Below, one piece after another: positions 52,411 through 62,300 of a DNA stretch of 64,000 nt. Both the position numbers and the translations under genes were made by a program. The stretch covers positions 1,514,001-1,578,000 of the forward strand of contig JAEVLN010000014.1 in assembly GCA_018350325.1 (NCBI GenBank), read 5' to 3'. How positions within the stretch are numbered: the first letter of the stretch is position 1; each line of letters begins with the position of its first letter. This DNA comes from Globodera rostochiensis (Eukaryota > Nematoda > Chromadorea > Rhabditida > Heteroderidae). Below the pieces are notes generated by a model. That model had not been told where the DNA came from and did no database searches. It worked only from the letters and a program-made list of their open reading frames with translations.

Positions 52411-54052
52411 ATGGACGAGAGAGAATTTAAGGGCCAAAAGCAGCAGCGGTCACACAAAGTACGTCTCGAATATGCAGAAGACCTCAGGGTGACGGCTTTT
52501 GTCAGTGTGACAATAGGGTTGGTTGGTCGATGAAGCATGCATTTTGTTGGACGATCTCTGATCGGGCACGATTTTAGCACAATTGCCACCATCACTAGTG
52601 TGTTGATAGTGCCTCTAATCTACAGCTACGTCCAACGGGTTCAGTCGACGTTCGGCGCCGGTTTTGCCTCTTGTATGACTGAATCAGACACATTATGGAG
52701 GGAGTTTGAACACACGGAGCGGGTAAAGGCCCCCGGGCGGGAACTAATCGCCTGGCCTTAAAACCCTCAAGCATTAATCTTCAGATTGTCGTTCCTTTAC
52801 AAAGTCAACGCATTCCACGCCATTCTCTCTTAGAACGTCCCTTTTTCGATCCGGACTGGGTTGGGGGAAGGCCGAAGAACGTAAACGCAATTGAGCCGAA
52901 AGGGGAAATCCGTCGGAGGGCTAAGCTTAGGGCAGGCTCTTACGGTCCTCCGTCGCTGGGGCGTTCGCGGATGGCCGTCGCGTCTCCGTATCTACTTTCA
53001 ACATCGGCTTCTCAATGTTGTCAGTGTGGAATTGGCGAGCCAGGATCAGCTGGTCAACCCGGACCCGTAAATCCTAATGATTACACTAATTAGTCTAAAA
53101 CATTAATTAATGTCCTCATATTCAGCCAGGGGTGGCTGGGCCCGACGGTGTGCAGGGAAAAACCGGATTACGCGGAGCGGATGGAATCCCCGGCGCCAGT
53201 TTGGCCGAACAGGAATGGTATTTCCGGAGTTTGAGCCACTTTTTGCACAGTTTCAAAATTAGGTGTTTCGACTGTCCGCAGGCACCGCCCGGCCCAAAAG
53301 GCCCCCAAGGGCCAAAAGGACCGAATGGGGCGCCCGGACTGCCGGGAAGATCGGGAAAACGTTGAAATGCTTTTAAATAATTAAACTTAAAAAAATTTTA
53401 GCTGGCGAAAAAGGCCCCCCTGGCTTGCCCGGTTCGCCAGGTAAAAATTGTTTTAATTTATTTACCCATTTTAATGTCAGGATGAAACCGGTAAATAAAA
53501 ATAACATTTTGGTTGTGAGTTGCATTGGAGGATTTAAGGTGTGCCTGGACTGCGCGGTCCGAACGGTCCTCCGGGCCCTAAGGGCGAGCCGGGAAAGGTA
53601 GCGGAATTTGAACCTTTCCAACACTTTGTAAATCCAATCAGCTGATTGATCTGCCTGCAGCAAAGGGTGCTAATGGACTGCCCGGTGAATTCATTAAAAT
53701 ACTACCAATTCTCAACCTTTTTGAATTGTATTTTTATATTTTTAGGCTTGGACGGCCCTCCCGGGCCACCCGGACTGGATGGGCCGTCCGGCATGGCAGG
53801 ACCGATTGGACCAGCCGGCCAACTCGTTAGATCATCTTCGGCTGATTCCAATGGATGGGAGTAATTTAGGGTGCCCCCGGGCTGCTTGGAAGGGGCGGAC
53901 TGAACGGCCCCAAGGGAGCACCGGGCAGGCATGGAGAACCCGGACGAGACGGCGGATGTGACCACTGTCCACCTCCAAAACTGCAGTCGGGCTACGACGA
54001 ACAGCAGCAGCAACAGCAGAGGGGGGCAAAGAAAAGTGCGGTCAAAAGGTGA
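52411..54052 (+). CDS. Cuticle collagen
   Basis: Nematode cuticle collagen, secreted by the hypodermis and cross-linked in the cuticle. The N-terminal cuticle-collagen domain is at 52411-52722: basic start, VTAFVSVTIGTIATITSVLI membrane/signal-anchor segment and IYSYVQRVQS. After a linker with the basic stretch RRRAKLR come CCQCGIGEPGSAGQPGP and several Gly-X-Y exons (GVAGPDGVQGKTGLRG; PPGPKGPQGPKGPNGAPG; EKGPPGLPGSPG; PGLRGPNGPPGPKGEPGK; DGPPGPPGLDGPSGMAGP; GLLGRGGLNGPKGAPGRHG), then CDHCPPPKLQ and a Gln-rich, basic C-terminus ending VKR. Cysteine pairs flank the triple-helix blocks as usual. Ten or so small exons. The acceptor of the exon after 52722 is uncertain because the first AG (52832-52833) does not keep frame; AG sites about 60 bases later do. 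Confidence 0.92.
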
Positions 54053-55199
54053 CTGAATAACCGACAGAAGAGAAAAGGGTGCGTGCAATGAACTGAAGCA
54101 ATGGGCACGATCAGCAGAGCCATTCACCAATTCGATCACTAAGCCGTCACCGTCGTTTGAGTCTTGGCCTATTTCTTTTATTTATGCTGATTTATTTCCT
54201 AATGCATCGCTGTTCACTTTCTTTCGTTTTTAAATGAATGAATAATTCATTTATTCGAAATACCTCCCCCCTCTTATTCAATGATGACATTGATTGATCA
54301 GCTCGTTTAATGTGCTTGGTTCACTCACTCTCTCAATCATTTAAGGATAATGAGCGCCAAAAGCTTGGAATCTAAAGTGAATTTCCCAATTACCGATAAA
54401 TTGTTTGGGGGTTAACTTCCTTTAGTCCAGTCCTCCGTTTGTTCGTCCTTACAAATTAGACGGCCTTTGCGGTCATCCCCACCCACCCCTCTGCCGATGA
54501 AGTGGCGAGTGATAGGCCCCCCCCTTTCTCTCCCATTTCCTCATCGATCAATTCATTCGTCATTCTCCCTCCCGTACAAAGTGACATTTTTCTTTAGTCC
54601 TCCTCTTCCCGTATCTTTGATCATTATGGGCTTTTACGTTAGAGGCGATGAGTCATTCTGTCGAAGGATGAATTGGTCAACACCATCTTCATAAATAAAT
54701 TCCATTTCACGGGCCAATCAAAAATGTACATAATAATCGTCCCTGCTTTTGGTGTTCCGTCCTTTCCCATTAAGCCTCCCCCCCCCCACGTCGCCGAGAC
54801 GAGACGACGAGCTTTTGATGATCCATTAATTTCATTGATCAAAATTCTCTTCTAGCAAATGCTTACAATGGACGGGGCGGGAACTTGTTCTTCATTTCCA
54901 TGGTTGTGTAAGCTAATAATGCGTTGTGCGTGAGGGGGATAAAACTATAAACATGACTTTGCTCCAATACAATGCAAATCGGTCGCTTTAGTCTTATCCT
55001 CCCCAGTCCAATCCCCGCAATTTGCTGTCCCCGGCGGGCAGAACGGGATTCTTTCGCGGAAAGTGTCTGGGGGGAGGGGAGGCATTGTGAACATCCGTTT
55101 TAATTTATGAATTTCCATCGATAAAGCGTCGAAAACTCGCATTTTCCCCACAAAAATCCTTTTTTGTTTTGTTTTGTTTGGATTTCTTGACTTTGCATA
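54053..55199. other. Intergenic region between collagen and the secreted-protein gene
   Basis: AT-rich with no domain-bearing frame. A short C-run lies at 54777-54788. It should hold the collagen 3' UTR and the promoter of the 55.2-kb gene. Confidence 0.6.
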
Positions 55200-55816
55200 A
55201 TGCCAATGCCGACCATTGCCCGCCAATGTTTGATTCCGCTCTTCCTGCTGCTCTTGCTGAGCACGGCCACTCGATGCGACTGGTGGGATGATATTGTCGG
55301 CGGTGCGCACGAAAAGATAGTCAAAGTAAACGACACTGTCGCGACAACGAAAAGCGTTGAAATTTCCTTATTTTATTAAAAAAATTACACTTTCTTATCC
55401 CTTTTACGTGATGTCCCCCCCCCCCCTCTAAATCCAAAAAAACATTAATTCCTAATTCCCCCCAATATACAAAAGGCTGCCGATTGGCTGCGCGACAAAG
55501 CCGGCCCGACCGTTCGTGAAAAGTTCAACAGCGCCAAGGAAACATTGCAGGACCCGGAAACGCATGCGAAAGTGCAGGAATGGGTGGAGGAGGTGGGCGG
55601 GCGGGCACACACAAAAAGAGTGCAATATAATTAATGGCACAAATTATTTGGTAGAAAGCCGTGCCGACGATTAAAGAAACGTTCGGGCAGTTTCAATCGT
55701 TCGTAAACGACGATGTGATGCCGGAAGTGCAAAAAGTCATCGAGGCGGGGGCTGAGGCCAAGAGACGGAGGAGTGGTGGGGAAAGTCAGGAGGAGAAGGT
55801 CAGGGAGGACGATTGA
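55200..55816 (+). CDS. Small secreted helical protein, unknown family
   Basis: Three exons, 55200-55325, 55476-55592 and 55655-55816, all phase 0, give 134 residues. A strong signal peptide (CLIPLFLLLLLSTATRC) is followed by DWWDDIVGGAHEKIVK. The mature part is predicted to be amphipathic helices with regular charged spacing (ADWLRDKAGPTVREKFNSA, ETFGQFQSFVNDDVMPEVQ) and no cysteines after the signal region; the C-terminus is basic then acidic (KRRRSGGESQEEK). I do not recognise the family. The helix pattern could suit a small lipid-binding or haemolymph protein, or a secreted effector, but nothing in the sequence decides this. All splice sites are GT-AG. Confidence 0.75.
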
Positions 55817-56889
55817 CGAAAGAATGGACGGACGATGGAAGAAGGATGAATGACGACGTGAACGGTGTACTTCTTGATGTCTCCGGGTAATACCCAAAAG
55901 GATACCCCCCCCCCCCCCCAACACCGGATTGTATCGCGGTTTTGCCTTTACGATTTTTTTTGTCTTAAAATAATTATCGCCAATCAAATGCAAATGATCT
56001 GATCAGAATGAGCTGTCCCAAATCTAAATTCCGCTTTTCCCCACATTTTTTCCTTATTTAAATTCCCTTAATTTTGTGTAATAAATCTGCACCAATAATT
56101 TGATTAATTGAGGGGGGGGGGTGTATTTAAGACGACGAATTCGCTCTCCGTCCGCCCTTTGAGTGTCCACTCACTCAGCAGCCATTCATTGTCTTCGTCC
56201 CGCCCAAATAATCCTTCATTTCGCCACCATTTGGCCAATGTTGAGCCCCGTCCGAATTTCACATTCATTTCCACACGTCCATCAATCATCTCACGAATTC
56301 TTCGAAATCGAAAATTCGATTTTAGAATCAGAATTTTAAACGTCCCAATTAAATTTATGATAAATATTACCTAACTTGGCTCGGGGGTTTAGGCGACCAA
56401 AGAGTTTCTTTTGCTGTAAATAACGGATGACGTGAGCGGAAAGTGGGTTTAGTTAGAATTGAGGGCTAAACGAACACCAAAATGTGAAGGAAGGATCAAT
56501 TACGGTGATGGAATGAGCGGTGGAGGACAACCAACGGACGGAACGACTCGGAGAGGTGAAGGGGCGTGGGGGGGGGGATAAGTTGGTATGGAAGACGCTG
56601 ATGGTGGGTTCGGATTCGGATGAATTGGGGGGGGGTGGTGGTCGTCGACGGATGAAGATTATGATGGGAGGTCGGAGGGGGGAAGGGGGGGGGGAGGGGG
56701 GGGGGGCTGGCAAATGCCTTTCAGCGAAAGTGCGCGGGACGATTGGGAGGAGGTTTGCCGCCTCTATTTATTCAGTCACAATCCGTTCGTTCCTTCTGAT
56801 GAATGTCCACCACATCCCTTTGGGGGTCCAACAAGCAAATAAATGGAATATTAACGCAACTCCAATTTTGACGCTAATAAAATAGATAA
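55817..56889. other. Intergenic region
   Basis: No supported gene. C and G runs at about 55904-55919, 56111-56121, 56569-56577 and 56680-56706. Frames on either strand at 56453-56885 are Pro- or Gly-rich by-products of these runs. Confidence 0.6.
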
Positions 56890-57255
56890 ATGGGCTTTTG
56901 TTTCCAATTGCTGCTGTTCATCACCGTGTTCGTCTTCATCTCCGTGCCGTCTTACGCCATTTATCTTCCGGCCTCATCATCTTCCCTCTGGCGATTTGGC
57001 TATTTATCGGCAACAGACGAAAAAGGAAGGACGATGGCACCTCATGAGAGGGAAGAGGAAGAAGGGTCAGGAGAGGAGGAGGACGAGGTTATGAAGCTGT
57101 ACGAGAACGGGACGGATCAACAACAAAAACGAGTGCAAGATGGAACGGCACAAAGTGGAGATGATCAACATCAAACGCTGACGGCAACAACTGCAATTAC
57201 TATAGCGACCACAGCCAAATCAACAAAAAGTGAGCAATTTTATGCTAAATATTAA
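56890..57255 (+). CDS. Signal-peptide exon of a secreted or membrane protein (possibly first exon of the gene at 59.35 kb)
   Basis: From ATG 56890 a clear signal peptide (CFQLLLFITVFVFISVPSYA) is followed by IYLPASSSSLWRFGYLSATD, a long acidic tract (EEEEGSGEEEDEV) and a Thr/Ala-rich stretch (TLTATTAITIATTA). The frame ends with TAA at 57253-57255, but a good donor, AAAAA|GTGAGC at about 57230, lies just before. Splicing from it (phase 1) to the AG at 59344-59345 would keep frame with the MPAKIFG exon. So it may be the first exon of the SEA/LDLa gene, or a separate short secreted protein. No known family recognised. Confidence 0.5.
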   Translation: MGFCFQLLLFITVFVFISVPSYAIYLPASSSSLWRFGYLSATDEKGRTMAPHEREEEEGSGEEEDEVMKLYENGTDQQQKRVQDGTAQSGDDQHQTLTATTAITIATTAKSTKSEQFYAKY

Positions 57256-59350
57256 AATTAAAATGAAAATAAAATTTGATTGAACTAATAAATTAGCCCC
57301 GTGTCATTTTTGTATCGATTTAAGCCCCAATCGATCGAAAGGGTTAGGAATGATTGGTTCGGCATCTTTTTATGAACGGCTATTCGTTCGAACAAAGGGA
57401 CAAATGATTAATAAATACAAAAGGAGGAAAAGCATTCATTCCATTCATTCATCCAAACTTTTCTCTGAAAAATGAATGAATGTAATCATTTCCCATTCTT
57501 CCATCTAAAGACGGCGTGTGATGTGCCCACCACAATGTCCCCCCTCTCTATGCCCAATTTAATTATCCGATTGTCTCCAATCAGAAAACAGACCCAATCT
57601 TTAATCTTTGCCCGCTTGTTAATCGAAAGTCCAATTTATCCGTAAGCTTAAGGCTTTTCCGTTTCCAATGGGCAATTTGATCAATCCCCAACTGTAATAT
57701 CTGTACCCCCGATGGCTTTTACCCACTTTGCTGTCCGTCCGTCTGGCCATCCATCGCCCTTTCTGTCCCCCTCCCCCACCTGTGGCCCCCCGGCGACCCC
57801 CCCCCCCCCCCTCCGGCGCCCGCTATTCCATTCATCCCATCTTATTCATTCACTTCATTGAGCTGTGCATTCACTGCACCAAACTTTGTCGTATGGAAAT
57901 TCTTTTTGTTTATCCTTCCAATCTTTGCACCTGCAGAACAAAAAATGAAAAACAATGTACAAAGAAAGAGCTCTCTAGCTCAACCAACTTCCCGCTCATC
58001 TCTCTCTTCAAAACGGACGGAGTTCGGTTTCGCGCTCCGGATCTTTTGGTTGGCCCCCCGTCTCCTCCCCCCCCCCCCCACATCCCTCCTCCCCCCCCCC
58101 CTCCCTCCCCCCCCCCCCCCCCCCCACATCCCTCCTCCCCCCCCCCTCCCTCCCCCCCCCCCCACATCCCTCTCCCCCCACATCCCTCCTCCCCCCCCCC
58201 CTCCCTCCTCCCCCCCCCCACATCCCTCTCCCCCCCACATCCCTCCTCCCCCCCCCCCCCCTCCCTCCTCCCCCCCCCCACATCCCTCTCCCCCTACATC
58301 CCTCCTCCCCCCCCCCCCCCCTCCCTCCTCCCCCCCCCCCCCCCCCACATCCCTCTCCCTCTTCCGATCGCAACATTCTCCGGAGTTCCGATGGCCCGCC
58401 AAACTTTCTCCCGAATGTTTATTTTTTAGCTCAACCACCGTCGATGAGTGAATGAGATGAGGGATCATCATTATCCCCTCCCTGTCCCCTTGCGCTTTCC
58501 GTCGAGTGCTTTCCCCTCGAGAAGAAGCAATACGCTAAATACCCCTCCCCGAATTCTATGGCCCTAAAAACGACACGATCTTCCAGCGCCCGCGCGATGT
58601 TTCCCTTCCCCTCTCTGACAATTGTCATATTTTTGTCCCAAAACCCTCCGTCGTTCACAGGCCCTTCCCCATCCAAAATTTGACGGTCAAAAACGGCAAT
58701 ACAAAAGGAGTGGCCACGCCATACTTTGGCCAAATGCCAGCAGAAACCCCCCCCCCCCTCTCAATACTTTACAAGCGCACAAATTCAAATGTATCGTCGG
58801 ACTGTGAAAAAGGCAGAAAGGGCAGAAAAGGGCCACATTTATTTGTTTGTAGGAAGATCCGCCCGTGTGGAGGCTGAATACACCACACCAGCAGCTGCAA
58901 TAGGAGGCGTTGAGAGCATTCACTGTTTGACCATCATCCGGCCATTCCGTTTAGGACTTTGCCCCCTCTTTCCCCCCCCCCCCCCCCTCTCCTCTTTCAC
59001 TTCCATCCCACAAAACCTCCTTACTTTTTCTTCCATCCACTTCTTCTTCGCCTTTTGCTTCTTTTATCCTCCATTCGTATTCCTTCTTATTTTCCTCCGT
59101 TATCATCCCATCCGGCGGATCACACGAAGGATCGATCCCTCCAAATGTCCAATCCTTTTTGTCCAATTTATTACCAGTGATAAAGAAGCGACAGAATGAA
59201 GAAATTTAGTTTGGCCAATTGTACATTAACCTTTCAATAAACTTCATTCCGTCATCTGTACTCATTAACTTCATTTTTGCAGAGGAATTCATTCCTTCTT
59301 TTGTTAATTTTAAGTTTTAATTTTTGATCAAAAGGTTTTGCACAGGCAAA
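57256..59350. other. Gene-poor region or long first intron, with a C-rich minisatellite
   Basis: No domain-bearing frame. If the 56.9-kb exon belongs to the SEA/LDLa gene, this is its first intron (2.1 kb); otherwise it is intergenic. Apart from the minisatellite at 58.07-58.35 kb it has C-runs at 57798-57811, 58750-58758 and 58973-58987. Confidence 0.55.
58068..58349. repeat. C-rich minisatellite (ACATCCCTCCTCCCC units)
   Basis: About nine irregular copies of a unit made of ACATCCCTC, T or none, CCCC-runs of variable length and CTCCCTCC. Spacing varies because the C-runs expand and contract. The G-rich complement has strong G-quadruplex potential. Frames across it are Pro- or Gly-rich and are not genes. 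Confidence 0.92.
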
Positions 59351-62300
59351 ATGCCTGCCAAAATTTTTGGTTCTTCTCCCCCCCGAAAACTGTCGCTGCG
59401 TTTTTCTATTTGGTTGCTCCTCTCATTGTTTTGCCGCACAAATTCTTCAACAATTAATACGGCGCCGGCGGCGCCAACGGTCCAACCTCCGACCAACACA
59501 ATAATTCGCCTCTCTCTGAACCTCCCCCAACAGCCATTCACCGCCGAGCTTAGCCATTCCGACAGTTCAGCTTTCCAGGATGCCAGTGAGCCTGTGCGCG
59601 AGGCGTTGGATTACCTTTGGCGAGGGGAAACTGCCTACAGGCAAAGAAAACTCGAACAAAATATGCCTTTATGGTCGAAAACCGGACCGACTCAAAAAAA
59701 ATCCAAAAAAGTTCTAAAGTATCTTTTGAGACCCATGCAATCTTGTCACGTTGGTTCGGTTTGTTCGAACCTGTCAAATCTCAATCCGCTTTGACCCTCG
59801 AGAGTTAACCCATCGATGTCCTCCCCCCAGGGGTTCTTCCGTTCGTCGTTTCCGCTATCAGCCCATTCTGGGCATCTTGGTCAGTGTGGACGCACACTTC
59901 GCCAATGTGTCAAGCATCTCTCTGTTGCACAAACTTCGCTGGGAGTTGGTGCACGCCCTACGCGCTGGCAAAATCGAGTGGTTGACCGTCTCCGCGGACG
60001 GATTCGAATTTAATCCCATCGAAGGTGTGCAGAGGGCGTCGGGGGGAGGGGGGGGGCGTCGGGGGGGGGGGGGTGAACGGATAGTCCGAAAACTCAAATT
60101 TATAAAACCAAAAATAACAAAAAATGTTCAGGACCTTTTGCAAAGCCAACTTTGGCCTGCCCGGACGGAACTTTGCCATCGTGAGGAATTTTGGGCTCAG
60201 TGAGAACATTTCATTTGTGTTGTTTTATTTTAGGTTCAGTCTGCACGGCTCCACTTATTGTTGGTCCCACTCCGTTTGTCCGTCCGCCACTTCGTGCGTG
60301 GAGGGCCAATGCTGCAAAAGTGGCCGTGAGTTGCTTTTCTTGAAAATGCTTTGAGTGTTTTGCAGCGATTTTGTTGAATTATTTTGCTTATTGGGCTTTC
60401 ACCAAATTTTTGGTTTTATTATCCCCGCGGCTCTCTTTCATTTAATTATTTAATCCCCTCGGGCGTTTCCGATGGAATACCCTCCGGCCATTCCTTTCTT
60501 TCACCCGTCCTCTATAAATAGCGTTTGATCGGCTGCGACGTTGCAATTCGCTCCGTCAGTGGGAGTGCGCGGACGGTTTGTGCATTCCGCTCGCGGGACG
60601 CTGTGACGGGCACGCGGACTGCAAGGACGAAGAGAGTGCCCTCGGCTCTCGTGGGACACTGCACGACTCAACCGACGAACTTTACTGCCACACCGGTGAA
60701 TTTTGTGCTGCATTTAACTCAGTTTTTCTGCTGGTTTGGCCTTTTAATGATTCATTTTACGTTTTGTTGTGTTTGGTTGGATGATTTGGCCCCACCGTCC
60801 CATCGAATTCATTCATTACAAAACAGCAGGTTGCCTAAAGCTCGAGTCGAGTCTCGAGTTTGAGTCTGATTAGAGTCTCGAGTTTCGATCGGCAACTCTG
60901 TTACAAACTTTGTACTGGATCAGTTGGGTTGACCCCGTTTGGTTGGGCTGTGCAAATCATCGCTTTTTATGCTTTGGGATGCAAATAATGAATGATGATC
61001 TTCTTTCTCCCTCCCGTTCTTCAATCAGTTCAGCAAAAACTTTCAATTTGTCTTTTTACCCCCTCCCCCCGCCGTCGTCGTCCCATTCTCTTCCGGTCTC
61101 CCGCCCCCAACCGGACATCCCTTCCGCGTGTTCGTCGCGTCCTTCTCCGTTTTCCTTTCAATTTCCATGGTCACTTGCATATAAAAGTATCCGCAAATGA
61201 TCAACAGAAAGAAGGGCCATCGGAGAGTGACCGTCTCCTCCCAAAAAATGCGCTGAACAAACAGCCAACCGACGGAACCGCCGCCGAGGAAGTAAAAATT
61301 GGAGTAAAGACCAAAAGCAAACGGCACAATTTGAAGCCAGCCGAGAACACGACGGAATGCCACGTCGGAGATGGCACGAATGCGAAATTGGCGAACGGAG
61401 GGAATGGCATAAATGGCTTTGGCACCGAACCTAAAAAGTTTTCACATTTTCTTCCGTAATTTCGATGGATCGGCACAACTCACTCAATGAGCATCTCAGC
61501 AATATTCAGACCGATCCAGACAATATTATGGGGGAAGAAGCCGTGCCAAAGCAACACAAAAGTGAAGGAGACGATTATGCCGACCAATTTGCGGGCGAGT
61601 GAGAAAGTTGGACGACAGATCGGGATGAAAATGTACTCCTTGAAAAAACAGTACAAGCCCCGGTCGAAGCCTCGCCAAATTTTGGAATAGAGAGCAACGC
61701 GCGAAATGCAAATCGGCCCGGCTGGAGGCTGCATGCCATCCAAATTTGCAAACAGTGCCGGAAGGCCGAAAATTACAACGTATTTGAGGTGGAAGAAAGC
61801 TCCTAGGGAAAGAATTCAAATTCTGTCGGTTGTTCCATTGCCCAGAACCAACCCATAGCCATGCCAATGGACACAAATTCGTTCTTCGGAAGTTTGGCCA
61901 TGAATTCGGTGTCAAGTGCAATGATTCCAAAGTACAAGAAGTACAGGGACAGCTCGCAGATGAGCCACCAAAAGGCGACACGAACAGCTTTGAACAGTAA
62001 AGCACCAAAAGGCATACGGTTGGAGTGCCGATTGGAAAGTTGCTTTTCGAAGTCGGGGTAGAGGACGATCAGAGTGAACAGATAGGGCTGGTAGAAGACG
62101 TACAGAAGCATTCGGATGATAAGACGTGGAATGTTTTGAGGTTGGGTCGGTGATCGATGTGATTCGGAGGTTAGTTGAACAGACAGCTCCAGACAGAAGG
62201 AGACAAAGGAGAGCAGCGTGTAGGAGACGAACAACAGCACAAGAAAGGGATCCTCCGCCACCCAATCGGTGCGGTTCATCACCACATAAATCAGCGGAAG

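Noticed and set aside
57728..58471. Proline-rich (plus) and glycine-rich (minus) proteins of 120-230 residues
   Set aside because: Produced by the C-rich minisatellite; no start context, domain or splice support.
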